This document shows, one piece after another, positions 15,303 to 23,270 of a DNA stretch of 60,797 bases. Within the stretch, counting starts at the first letter, position 1. Every line of letters begins with the position of its first letter. The notes under the pieces are model-generated. The model did not search any database and was not told the DNA's origin. It was given only the letters and a program-made list of their open reading frames with translations. Made by a program: the position numbers and the translations under genes. Source of the stretch: Chelonobacter sp006228105 (GTDB lineage: Bacteria; Pseudomonadota; Gammaproteobacteria; Enterobacterales; Pasteurellaceae); assembly GCF_006228105.1 (NCBI RefSeq), contig NZ_VDHH01000012.1. One strand, 5' to 3'.

Positions 15303-15662
15303 TTATTTCTCCAATTCCTGTAAATAGTCGGTAAATTCATTATCGGCAATTCGTATCATTTTTTCGTAGAATTTTTTATCGTTGCTTTTATCTCCGGCAC
15401 AAAGCACGATAGCTTGTCTAAGCGGATCGAATGCAAAAAACGCTCGTAGCGGTTTACCTTGGTGTTGGATACGCAATTCTTTCATATTCGGATATTGAGA
15501 ACCTTTAAGGGTATCTACATAAGGTCTTGCTAAATGATGCCCGAAAGAACGCAGTATATTTAAAGACGATAATACCGATTCTCTTGTACTTTCGTCTTGT
15601 TCGGTAATCCAATTATTAAAAAGTTCAGTCGTAATCACTGTCCATTCGGTTGTATTCTTCAT
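15303..15662 (-). CDS. HigB-like toxin (RelE/ParE, Gp49-like)
   Basis: A 119-residue phage-derived Gp49-like toxin. Key parts are LKGSQYPNMKELRIQ, then PLRAFFAFDPLRQAIVLCAG and DKKFYEKMI. Family members cleave ribosome-bound mRNA. It lies on the minus strand amid plus-strand phage genes, as an addiction module. A decayed relative lies just outside attR at 45150-45526. Confidence 0.87.
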   Translation of the reverse strand: MKNTTEWTVITTELFNNWITEQDESTRESVLSSLNILRSFGHHLARPYVDTLKGSQYPNMKELRIQHQGKPLRAFFAFDPLRQAIVLCAGDKSNDKKFYEKMIRIADNEFTDYLQELEK

Positions 15663-15737
15663 AATAACTCTTATAAGTTTTAGTTTATACCTATAATATA
15701 AGCCATAGATTATTAAGTCAATCATAATTTTGAATTA

Positions 15738-15766
15738 TTGACATCTCACCACATTTCCCCTAATAT
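15738..15766 (+). promoter_or_regulatory. Promoter of leader copy d
   Basis: TTGACA, a 17-nt spacer and TAATAT. Confidence 0.8.
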
Positions 15767-15770
15767 CTTC

Positions 15771-15987
15771 CCCAAGGTGTCAGAACCTAAACCAAAAGCG
15801 GCAATCCGCACCCGACAGCATAGCGGTTTTTTTATGCGTAAAATTTGTGATCAAACTCTTTTCTCTCCTAAGTAAAAGATTGATTGCGCATAAATCACAC
15901 TCAATGCCGAGAGGGCGGAGAATACAATACCCGAAAGGGAAATAATCCCAGCTGGCTTTTGGCAGCTTCTGAACCTCTTGGCACCCT
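15771..15987 (+). ncRNA. C4-like leader RNA, copy d
   Basis: Arm blocks TCAGAA (15780-15785) and CCAAAAGC (15792-15799) complement TTCTGA (15967-15972) and GCTTTTGG (15955-15962). A GCGGCAATCCGC hairpin and CCGC/GCGG plus T7 are terminator-like. The long stem GCCGAGAGG / CCTCTTGGC tolerates G-U. It has an extra A in its GGGAAATAATCCC part and is followed by a second partial hairpin, GATAGGGTG / CACCCTATC, at about 16160-16225. Confidence 0.7.
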
Positions 15988-16251
15988 AATTGACAAGCAA
16001 TCAATTTAGGTATAAATTAATACTCATAGAGCTTCAAAACTCTATTCTCTTTTTTCAGTTCGTCATTCACTGCGTCAATGTGATTTTTTTGTACCTGAAA
16101 TTTGGCTTTCTCTCTCCAACCGATTTTAAGGGTACAAAACAGCAATCTCGATCTATGGATAGGGTGGTGCGGAAATAACCAATACCCACGCCGCTTAACT
16201 GAACGGTTTTGAACACCCTATCCACCCAACCTATTCAAAAGGAAATCAGTT

Positions 16252-16293
16252 ATGACTACTCAAATTACTACTCAAACCATTGACAATTTCTAA
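16252..16293 (+). pseudogene. Stump of an antirepressor gene (13 codons)
   Basis: AAAGGAAATC precedes ATG 16252, which encodes MTTQITTQTIDNF and a stop. The first residues match MSNQITTQTLSFYG of the intact antirepressor at 16579. The rest of the gene is missing; the promoter of copy e begins within the stump. A deletion between tandem leader-antirepressor cassettes would explain it. Confidence 0.6.
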
Positions 16294-16308
16294 TAAAAAT
16301 TCTAGTAT
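16280..16308 (+). promoter_or_regulatory. Promoter of leader copy e
   Basis: TTGACA, a 17-nt spacer and TAGTAT. The -35 lies within the last codons of the antirepressor stump. Confidence 0.8.
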
Positions 16309-16314
16309 TTGTTC

Positions 16315-16530
16315 CAAGGTGTCGAAACCTTAACAACAAGCGGAAATCCGCACCCGACAGCATAGCGGTTTTTTTATGCGTAAAATTTGTGATCAATTTC
16401 TTTTCTCTCTCAACCAAAAAAGATTGATTGCGCATAAATCACAACTCAATGTCGAGAGGGCGGAGAATACAAGACCCTTTTGGGGAATAATCCCAGCCTA
16501 CTTGTTGAGGCTTTCGAACCTCTCGACACC
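16315..16530 (+). ncRNA. C4-like leader RNA, copy e
   Basis: Arm blocks TCGAAA (16322-16327) and CAACAAG (16334-16340) complement TTTCGA (16512-16517) and CTTGTTG (16501-16507). GCGGAAATCCGC and a CCGC/GCGG hairpin with T7 end near 16375. The long stem GTCGAGAGG (16451-16459) / CCTCTCGAC (16519-16527) presents the targets in its loop. Confidence 0.75.
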
Positions 16531-16549
16531 CTATTTAGGGTTATCTTAA
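16376..16549 (+). CDS. Possible Icd-like leader ORF (57 aa)
   Basis: The only copy with a long open frame across the leader: it starts MRKICDQFLFSLNQKRL and ends LRLSNLSTPYLGLS, 30 nt before the antirepressor. In P1 the order is c4, icd, ant, with ant coupled to icd. Fragments of the same peptide (NVERA, IIPA, LSLSTP) can be read in other copies but are broken. There is no good ribosome site before the ATG, so expression is doubtful. Confidence 0.35.
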   Translation: MRKICDQFLFSLNQKRLIAHKSQLNVERAENTRPFWGIIPAYLLRLSNLSTPYLGLS

Positions 16550-16578
16550 TATCGAAAAAAAACAACAAGGAGACAGTT

Positions 16579-17502
16579 ATGTCTAATCAAATTACCACTC
16601 AAACGCTTTCATTCTACGGTTCTGATCTTATTACGCTAAAAGTTGAAGATGTTATCTATACTACTGTTAAACCGATTGTTGAAGCATTGGGGCTAAGTTG
16701 GGGAACGCAAAAAAGAAAGCTCATTGCTCAACAAGAAAAATTCAACTGGGTTCATATGAACTCAGTTGCCGAAGATGGTAAAATTCGTGAAATGCTATGT
16801 ATGCCGATCAAAAAACTCAACGGCTGGCTGTTCAGCATTAACCCGGATAAAGTGCGGTCAGATTTGCGTGAAAAAGTGATCCAATATCAGGAAGAGTGCT
16901 TTCAGGCGCTACACGACTACTGGACGAAAGGCATTGCGATCAACGAGCGTAAAACCACCGTTGATGATCGCACCGGCTTGCGTGATGCTGTGAATATGTT
17001 GGTGAGCAAGAAAGGGCTGATTTATTCCGAAGCCTACAATCTTATTCATCAATATATGAACGTTCAGCATATTGATGAAATCCCTGCGGATAAATTACCT
17101 ATGGCGGTGGCGTATTGTCATAAGATTGTGCTTGAGGGGGAATTAATCGATACCTTGGCGATAGCGCATAAAAGTGCGGTTCCGGCACAATTTTCCGAAG
17201 AAGAATTACGCGATCAAGCGTGGCTGTGGAAAATCAGTTGGATTATGTTAGAGATGATCCGCACAGTAGAAAAGCCGTTATCACAGCTTGGCTCGTCGTA
17301 TGCCGGTGCATGCTGCGGAATGTTAAGTGAGTACGGCAGATACATTGAACGAGTGCGAGCGCCATTGGCACGGGAAACCGAGCATATTCAGCTTACCAAT
17401 TTTTCAACATGGGAATGGAATCAAGTGTTGCCGGAATTACGGCGCGGCGAAGTCGGGCAATTGTGGGGGAGCGATAAAGCAGTGACTCGGCAGTTTGTTT
17501 AG
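16579..17502 (+). CDS. Antirepressor, P22_AR_N type
   Basis: A 307-residue protein. The N-terminal domain (residues about 5-115) has the P22 antirepressor pattern (ITLKVEDVIYTTVKPIVEAL, MPIKKLNGWLFSINPDKVR, YQEECFQALHDYW). A variable middle part (about 120-205) follows, then a C-terminal domain with SSYAGACCG. AAGGAG precedes ATG 16579. It should bind and inactivate a CI-type repressor. It is preceded by leader copy e and lies just before the lysis genes. Long stretches are identical in DNA to the paralogue at 30512. Confidence 0.87.
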   Translation: MSNQITTQTLSFYGSDLITLKVEDVIYTTVKPIVEALGLSWGTQKRKLIAQQEKFNWVHMNSVAEDGKIREMLCMPIKKLNGWLFSINPDKVRSDLREKVIQYQEECFQALHDYWTKGIAINERKTTVDDRTGLRDAVNMLVSKKGLIYSEAYNLIHQYMNVQHIDEIPADKLPMAVAYCHKIVLEGELIDTLAIAHKSAVPAQFSEEELRDQAWLWKISWIMLEMIRTVEKPLSQLGSSYAGACCGMLSEYGRYIERVRAPLARETEHIQLTNFSTWEWNQVLPELRRGEVGQLWGSDKAVTRQFV

Positions 17503-17612
17503 AAAAACCTTGAAAAGTGCGCACTGAAAGTATAGAGTATTAGGCATGGTGCGGAAATCGCAACTGAACGACAAGCTCGGCAATCGCTGGGCTTTTTTTA
17601 TACCTATTTTAC

Positions 17613-17644
17613 AGCCCTGATTGGTTTTCCAATCGGGGTTTTTT
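17613..17644 (+). terminator. Terminator upstream of the lysis module
   Basis: CCCTGATTGG / CCAATCGGGG with a TTTT loop and T6. A weaker hairpin with T7 lies at about 17573-17600. Q-mediated antitermination would let late transcripts pass. Confidence 0.8.
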
Positions 17645-17670
17645 ATTGCCTCAAAACAGGGGGCGGAGTT

Positions 17671-18018
17671 ATGAAAATGCCAGAAAGAGATCCTAATCTG
17701 TGGCTCATTATTTGGGGCTGCATACAGCAGAACTATAACGCCATCAGTGGATTTTCGATGGCGTTTTTTATGTCAATGTTGCGCGGCTGGCTGTTGAAGC
17801 AAAACCGCACTTATCGCCATCGGCTGATTGACTCAACCATTTGTGGTTGTTTAGCCTTGTCGAGTGAATCTGTGTTGGCGCACTTTGGCTTATCCGGCAG
17901 TCTGATGACGTTTATTGGTGCGGCTATCGGATTTGCTGGCGCAGAGAAAATTAGGGAATTTTTATTTAAATTCATCAATAAACGAGTGGAGCGGGTGGAT
18001 AACGATGAGCAACTTTAA
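17671..18018 (+). CDS. Phage holin
   Basis: A 115-residue protein with about three hydrophobic segments (residues 10-35, 52-70 and 75-95) and a charged C-terminus (KRVERVDNDEQL), resembling lambda S-family holins. It overlaps the endolysin gene by 14 nt. It would open the inner membrane at lysis time. Confidence 0.82.
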   Translation: MKMPERDPNLWLIIWGCIQQNYNAISGFSMAFFMSMLRGWLLKQNRTYRHRLIDSTICGCLALSSESVLAHFGLSGSLMTFIGAAIGFAGAEKIREFLFKFINKRVERVDNDEQL

Positions 18019-18418
18019 ATTATCAACACGCAGTGAAATGCGAATGGTCGGTGTTCATGATGAATTGAAAAAAGTGGTTCGTCGTGCGATCCAATTAACC
18101 TCCGTTGATTTTGCGGTGATTGAAGGCAAACGCACACGCCAACGACAAGCTGAACTGTTTAAACAAGGCGCAACAAAAACCATGAACAGCCGCCACTTGA
18201 CCGGTCATGCGGTGGATTTAGCCCCGATGATTGACGGGCAAATCCCTTGGGCGGATAAGAGCAAGTTCAACGCGGTTGCAAAAGCAATGTTTACTGCGGC
18301 CGCTGAACTGAATATCAAAATCCGCTGGGGTGGCGATTGGAACGAGAATGGGAGAAGTGATGATGAGCGTTTTTATGACGGACCGCACTTTGAATTGACG
18401 TGGAGGGCGTACCCATGA
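18005..18418 (+). CDS. Endolysin, M15-type peptidase
   Basis: A 137-residue L-Ala-D-Glu or D-Ala-D-Ala peptidase of the M15 family. The zinc motif is visible as SRHLTGHAVDLAP (His and Asp) and the C-terminal GPHFELTW. No signal peptide, so release depends on the holin. ATG 18005 lies within the holin gene. Confidence 0.88.
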   Translation: MSNFKLSTRSEMRMVGVHDELKKVVRRAIQLTSVDFAVIEGKRTRQRQAELFKQGATKTMNSRHLTGHAVDLAPMIDGQIPWADKSKFNAVAKAMFTAAAELNIKIRWGGDWNENGRSDDERFYDGPHFELTWRAYP

Positions 18419-18783
18419 ATGCAATATTACTCGCTTTCCTCAAAACGTGTTGTGCCAATGTTGATAAGGCGGCCAAAGTTTTTGCAGTGATCTTCGTGAT
18501 AGGTCTGTTGTGGTTGCAATACGAAAACAAAATTCAAATTGAGAAACAATCACACACGATTGATGCACTGCGTATCACGGTTGCCGAGCGTAATGCAGAA
18601 CTGAAAAGACTGAATGATACGCTGGCAATCCACGCCGATATTACCAAACAACAACTGGCACACGAACAGGAAAAAAGGGGGCAAGCCGATGATCAAGTTA
18701 AAACGATTCGCGAATTGCTCAAGGGCAATGTATGTGGCGATACTCACGCCCCTGCTGCTGTGCTTGAGCAGTTGCGCAAATGA
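18415..18783 (+). CDS. Rz-like i-spanin
   Basis: A 122-residue protein with an N-terminal membrane anchor (residues 20-38, VFAVIFVIGLLWLQY) and a long coiled-coil periplasmic part (IDALRITVAERNAELKRLND). Starts ATGA-overlapped with the endolysin. It should bridge the envelope with the Rz1-like lipoprotein. Confidence 0.8.
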   Translation: MNAILLAFLKTCCANVDKAAKVFAVIFVIGLLWLQYENKIQIEKQSHTIDALRITVAERNAELKRLNDTLAIHADITKQQLAHEQEKRGQADDQVKTIRELLKGNVCGDTHAPAAVLEQLRK

Positions 18784-18988
18784 ACCGGTAATTAAGATTG
18801 AGACACACACGATCATCCCACCACCGTCACTGCTAATCTCCTGCCCTGAGCCAATGCTACACGGTAACACTTACACTGCAATCACTGAGTATGCGGTGTT
18901 GCTCAAGCGTGACTTGCGGATTTGTGCCGGACGGTTGCAAGGCGTAATTGATTACACGGAGGCGGTTCAGCGTGAAAAGTCGGAGTGA
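18689..18988 (+). CDS. Rz1-like o-spanin lipoprotein
   Basis: A 99-residue protein in another frame, overlapping the Rz gene by 95 nt. The signal sequence ends in the lipobox LCLSSC, followed by a Pro-containing segment (IIPPPSLLIS). The nested arrangement is the classic Rz/Rz1 layout. Confidence 0.8.
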   Translation: MIKLKRFANCSRAMYVAILTPLLLCLSSCANEPVIKIETHTIIPPPSLLISCPEPMLHGNTYTAITEYAVLLKRDLRICAGRLQGVIDYTEAVQREKSE

Positions 18989-19286
18989 TTGGCACAATCT
19001 GTACTATCGCAAGGCATGGAAACAGCTACGCTTAGATCACTTAGCAAAAAATCCTCTGTGTGTTTACTGTCAACGTGATGGAAAAATAACGCCAGCAACC
19101 ATTGTAGATCATATCAAGGCACATAAAGGCGACCTTAATCTATTCTTTGATCCGAACAATTTGCAGTCACTATGTAAGGTGCATCACGATAGCTCAAAAC
19201 AACGAGCAGAATCAAAAAACATTAACGAAATTGGTTGTGATGCAAACGGTTTTCCACTAGACCCTGAACACCCTTTCCATAACTGA
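18972..19286 (+). CDS. HNH endonuclease
   Basis: A 104-residue HNH nuclease: CVYCQRDGKI, then ATIVDHIKAHKGD, then NLQSLCKVHHDSSK. The GTG at 18972 has GGAGG upstream and fits family length. HNH proteins next to terminase take part in DNA packaging in HK97-like cos phages. Confidence 0.85.
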   Translation: MKSRSDWHNLYYRKAWKQLRLDHLAKNPLCVYCQRDGKITPATIVDHIKAHKGDLNLFFDPNNLQSLCKVHHDSSKQRAESKNINEIGCDANGFPLDPEHPFHN

Positions 19287-19417
19287 TAACGAATATCAAA
19301 TAGGGAGAGGGTGGGTAAAAAGTTCAGCACTTTCGCTTGAACAACCGCACTGGGAACGCACTTTTATCGCTAATCCAGTTTTTTCATTGAAAATTAGAGT
19401 ATTAATAGGTTTTATTT
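19287..19417. other. HNH-terS intergenic region, possible cos
   Basis: Contains GGGAGAGGGTGGGTAAAA near 19303 and an uptake sequence. In cos phages with this gene order the cohesive-end site lies here. No cut site can be read directly. Confidence 0.3.
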
Positions 19418-19876
19418 ATGAGTGGACGAAAATTAAGAAGTGATAGTGCCGCCGCTCAGGTCATGGCGGCAAAAGCTGCACAAACCCAAATATTACCGCC
19501 TGAAAAACTCAGTAAAGTCGAATTACAGTATTGGAATCAAATTATCAACAGCCGAGCCGGTGATTCTTGGACACCGAACGATCTGATTCAAGCAATGAAT
19601 CTCGCTAAACTGTATGTTGAAATTGATAAACGGCAAAAAGAAGTGGAAAAAGTCGGGCGCTATTTCATTGGTGCCAACGGTGAGCCAAAACTGCACCCAC
19701 TACACAAAATCATTGAAGACCTCAATGCCCGCTCATTATCCATGTGTCGCTCATTGCAGATCCACAGCCGAGCAACCAACGGCGAAAGCCGTGATCAAAT
19801 CAAGAAAAACAAACTGTACAGCGACACCAAGAAATTTATTGAAGATGACGACGGCTTACTGGCGAGAATAAATTGA
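19418..19876 (+). CDS. Terminase small subunit
   Basis: A 152-residue P27-type small terminase by context and pattern (LSKVELQYWNQIINSRAGDSW, then HPLHKIIEDLNARSLSMCRSL). It would recognise packaging DNA. The large subunit starts 1 bp after its stop. Confidence 0.83.
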   Translation: MSGRKLRSDSAAAQVMAAKAAQTQILPPEKLSKVELQYWNQIINSRAGDSWTPNDLIQAMNLAKLYVEIDKRQKEVEKVGRYFIGANGEPKLHPLHKIIEDLNARSLSMCRSLQIHSRATNGESRDQIKKNKLYSDTKKFIEDDDGLLARIN

Positions 19877-19877
19877 G

Positions 19878-21389
19878 ATGACCAAAGCAGAGAAAGTTAT
19901 CGCCTTTATCGAAAAATACTGCCTAGTGCCAGAGGGCAACCTTGTCGGCAAACCGATACAGCTACTCCCCTTCCAAAAAAGGTTTATTATGGAAGTGTAC
20001 GACAACCCTGCAGGCACAAACCACGGCATATTAACGATCGGCAGAAAAAACGGCAAAACCGCACTTATTGCCTGCTTATTGCTCGCTCACCTTGTTGGCC
20101 CAGTGGCGATTTTAAATTCCCAAATTATCAGCGGTGCGTTAAGTCGTGATCAGGCTGCTCTGGTTTTTAATCTTGCAGTGAAGATGATCACCCTCAACCC
20201 AAGATTACAAGACGAAATCACCATTATCCCGTCAAGCAAAATACTACGCGGCAAAGCCATGACCACCGAATACAAAGCGCTTGCAGCAGACGGCAGAACA
20301 GCACAAGGCTTATCGCCAGTATTAGCCATTTTAGATGAAGTTGGGCAAGTGCAAGGCAGTCAATCCGCATTCGTGGACGCAATCACCACCGCACAAGGGG
20401 CGCATAAAAATCCACTGTTACTGACTATCAGCACTCAAGCGGCACACGACGCAGATTTGTTATCTATTTGGATTGATGATGCCAAAATACACAACGATCC
20501 GCACACCGTCTGCCATGTTTACAGTGCAGATAAAGCACTCGATATCACCGATCCGATTGCGTGGAAACAAGCAAACCCAGCGCTCAGTATTTTCCGCAGT
20601 GAAGAGGATATTAAAAAGCTTGCCGAAAAGGCAAAACGCATGCCTAGCTTTGAAAATACTTTTCGCAATCTAAACCTGAATCAACGGGTCAGCACAGTAT
20701 CCACCTTTGTCAGTGCAGACACCTGGAAAGAAAGCGGCTTAGTGGCAGAAACACCTGACGGCTTAATCGTCTATGGCGCACTGGATTTATCGGCTCGCAC
20801 CGACTTGACCGCACTTATCTTGGTTGCACAGAATCCAAACGGCACAATTAACGTATATTCCTATTTCTGGACACCGGAAATCGGTGTGAAAGACCGCGCG
20901 ACTAAAGACCGTGCGCCGTACGATGTTTGGGTTCGGCAGGGTTTTATCCGCACCACACCGGGCGCAACCGTCGATTATGCTCACGTTGCCAAAGACATTG
21001 CCGAAATCATCAGTGATTTTGATATTCAAGCCATTGCCTTTGACCGCTGGCGGATTGACGTACTCAAAAAGGAACTGGATCAACTCGAATTAATCCTCCC
21101 TTTAGTACCATTCGGACAAGGGTTCAAAGATATGTCACCAGCAATAGATCGCTTGGAAAGCGATTTGCTCAATGCCCGTTTACGGCATGGAATGAATCCG
21201 GTTTTAACCATGTGTGCCGCAAATGCAGTTATTGCGCAAGACCCAGCAGGCAACCGCAAATTTGAGAAACACAAAGCAACCGGGCGAATCGACGGTATCG
21301 TCGCATTAGCCATGGCACTCGGTATCGCAGAAACAGCGGTGCAACCACAAGACATTGACAAATACTTAGAGGACATCATCATAGCATGA
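19878..21389 (+). CDS. Terminase large subunit
   Basis: A 503-residue packaging motor. The N-terminal ATPase has Walker A-like TIGRKNGKTALIA (about residues 53-65) and Walker B VLAILDEVGQ. The C-terminal RNase H-like nuclease has the first Asp in GALDLSARTDLTAL and a later acidic pair in AIAFDRWRID. Overlaps portal by 4 nt. Confidence 0.95.
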   Translation: MTKAEKVIAFIEKYCLVPEGNLVGKPIQLLPFQKRFIMEVYDNPAGTNHGILTIGRKNGKTALIACLLLAHLVGPVAILNSQIISGALSRDQAALVFNLAVKMITLNPRLQDEITIIPSSKILRGKAMTTEYKALAADGRTAQGLSPVLAILDEVGQVQGSQSAFVDAITTAQGAHKNPLLLTISTQAAHDADLLSIWIDDAKIHNDPHTVCHVYSADKALDITDPIAWKQANPALSIFRSEEDIKKLAEKAKRMPSFENTFRNLNLNQRVSTVSTFVSADTWKESGLVAETPDGLIVYGALDLSARTDLTALILVAQNPNGTINVYSYFWTPEIGVKDRATKDRAPYDVWVRQGFIRTTPGATVDYAHVAKDIAEIISDFDIQAIAFDRWRIDVLKKELDQLELILPLVPFGQGFKDMSPAIDRLESDLLNARLRHGMNPVLTMCAANAVIAQDPAGNRKFEKHKATGRIDGIVALAMALGIAETAVQPQDIDKYLEDIIIA

Positions 21390-22624
21390 CAACATTAAAC
21401 GACAGCGGCTGGTGGTCACGCTTTTACGGTCGATGGTTTGGCGGTGCTAAACGACTGGATAAAGGCGATATTGCCAACCCACACATCAGCCAAACCACTG
21501 AATCTGGCAATATTGTCAATGCCGAAACCGCACTTAAACTCTCAGCGGTCTGGGCGTGTGTCAAATTGCGCAGCCAAACCATCGCCTCTTTGCCACTACA
21601 CTTACGCGACAGCAACCGCGAACAGGCAAACGAACACCCGCTTTACCGGATTATCCACGATTCGCCGAATGCCGATATGTGCGCCAGTGAATTTTGGGAA
21701 GCGCAAAGCGCCAGCCTCGATCTATGGGGCAATGCTTACAGTCTGATCAACCGCACTTCGGGTAAAATTGTTTCCTTAGATGTATTAGATCCGCAATGTA
21801 TGCGTGTCAAACGAGGGCGCAACGGTGAAATTGTCTATCTCTACGACAAAAACAACAGCGACGGCGGCGAATACAGCGAAAGCGATATTCTGCATTTTCG
21901 CGGTTTCACCCTTGACGGATTAGTCGGGTTATCCCCAATTCAGTACCAAGCACAATGTATCGGCGCACAAGTTGATGCCAATAAAGCGGCTTCCAGCGCA
22001 TTTAAAAACAACCTGAAAGCAGGTGGCTTTATCAAGACCGGTAGCCGAGTATTGACCGACGAACAGCGTAGTCGAATGCGGCAAAATTTAGCCACATTCA
22101 GCGCACCGGAAAATGCAGGAAAATGGATGGTGCTCGAAGCGGAAATGGAGCCGGCTAATTCTGTGGGCAGTTGGATCAACCCACTGGACGCGCAACTGCT
22201 CGAAAGCCGCTTCTTTGGCATCGAAGAAATCTGTCGTGCGTTTTCCGTGCCACCGCAGCTGATTTACCGCACCGATAAATCCTCTTCTTGGGCTTCGAGC
22301 TTGGAGCAAACCAATCTGGGTTTCTTAACGTATTCGTTACAACCAACCCTGAAACGGATTGAACAAACGATTAGCCGTAAACTGCTCCAGCCGAGCGAGC
22401 GTAAGGAGTTCTACCCCTTGTTCAGCGTTGAAGGGTTACTACGGGCAGATAGCGCCGGACGGGCCAACTTCTACGCACAAATGCTGCAAAACGGTGTCAT
22501 GAGCCGTAACGAAGTACGCAAGCTGGAAAATTTACCACCGGTTGACGGCGGCGACACACTGACCGTACAACTGAACCTCACATCTATTGAAAAAATCGGG
22601 GTGGAAAATGACACTCAAAACTAA
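21386..22624 (+). CDS. Portal protein (HK97 family)
   Basis: A 412-residue portal: SAVWACVKLRSQTIASLPLH and the stretch from HPLYRIIHDSPN match the HK97 portal family, with GYNS-like wing and stem regions further on. Forms the dodecameric DNA gate. Overlaps the protease gene. Confidence 0.93.
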   Translation: MTTLNDSGWWSRFYGRWFGGAKRLDKGDIANPHISQTTESGNIVNAETALKLSAVWACVKLRSQTIASLPLHLRDSNREQANEHPLYRIIHDSPNADMCASEFWEAQSASLDLWGNAYSLINRTSGKIVSLDVLDPQCMRVKRGRNGEIVYLYDKNNSDGGEYSESDILHFRGFTLDGLVGLSPIQYQAQCIGAQVDANKAASSAFKNNLKAGGFIKTGSRVLTDEQRSRMRQNLATFSAPENAGKWMVLEAEMEPANSVGSWINPLDAQLLESRFFGIEEICRAFSVPPQLIYRTDKSSSWASSLEQTNLGFLTYSLQPTLKRIEQTISRKLLQPSERKEFYPLFSVEGLLRADSAGRANFYAQMLQNGVMSRNEVRKLENLPPVDGGDTLTVQLNLTSIEKIGVENDTQN

Positions 22625-23267
22625 AGACCTGCATTTTAAAGCCGAAGCCGTCCAAGAAGACGGCGTTTTTTCGGGGTATTGTAATGTATTTGACCTGAAA
22701 GACAGCTACGGTGACATCGTACGCAAAGGCGCATTTGCTCAAACCCTGTTGGACTGGGCGGGAAAAGGCAAAATGCCACCGGTGCTTTGGAATCATGATC
22801 GCAATCAGCCAATTGGGGTTTGGACATCACTCAAAGAAGACGATCACGGCTTATACGGTGAAGGTAAATTATTAATTAATGACGTAGCCCGTGCGAAAGA
22901 AGTCCATGCACTACTCAAAGCAGGGGCAATTGACGGCTTATCAATTGGCTACTTCTTAAATAAGTGGACCTATGACGAAAAAGAGGACACGCTGGAAATT
23001 TTAGACGTGGATCTGAAAGAAGTCTCGGTCGTCACCTATCCGGCAAACGTCGAAAGCACGGTTTCCAATGTTAAAACCGCACTTTTGCACGGTGAACTGC
23101 CGACCCTATCCGAATTTGAAAAATTCCTGCGTGAGGCAGGCTTTTCCAAAACGCAAGCTACAGCTATCGCGGGGCATGGTTTGCGCAAACTCCTTCGGGG
23201 CGAGCCTGAAAAAACAGAAGTTGATACCGCACTTACCATTTTAAAATCAATTAATACGGGAGAATAA
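22608..23267 (+). CDS. Prohead protease (S78)
   Basis: A 219-residue HK97-type maturation protease with catalytic His in PVLWNHDR and Ser in DGLSIGY. The C-terminal part holds a helical segment (FEKFLREAGFSKTQATAIAG) that may be the scaffold-contacting tail. ATG 22608 chosen because it matches the family N-terminus and follows GGTGG. Confidence 0.93.
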   Translation: MTLKTKDLHFKAEAVQEDGVFSGYCNVFDLKDSYGDIVRKGAFAQTLLDWAGKGKMPPVLWNHDRNQPIGVWTSLKEDDHGLYGEGKLLINDVARAKEVHALLKAGAIDGLSIGYFLNKWTYDEKEDTLEILDVDLKEVSVVTYPANVESTVSNVKTALLHGELPTLSEFEKFLREAGFSKTQATAIAGHGLRKLLRGEPEKTEVDTALTILKSINTGE

Positions 23268-23270
23268 CGT

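Noticed and set aside
15780..16004. Minus-strand 74-aa frame over leader copy d
   Set aside because: Runs antisense through the structured leader; similar frames are not kept in the other copies.
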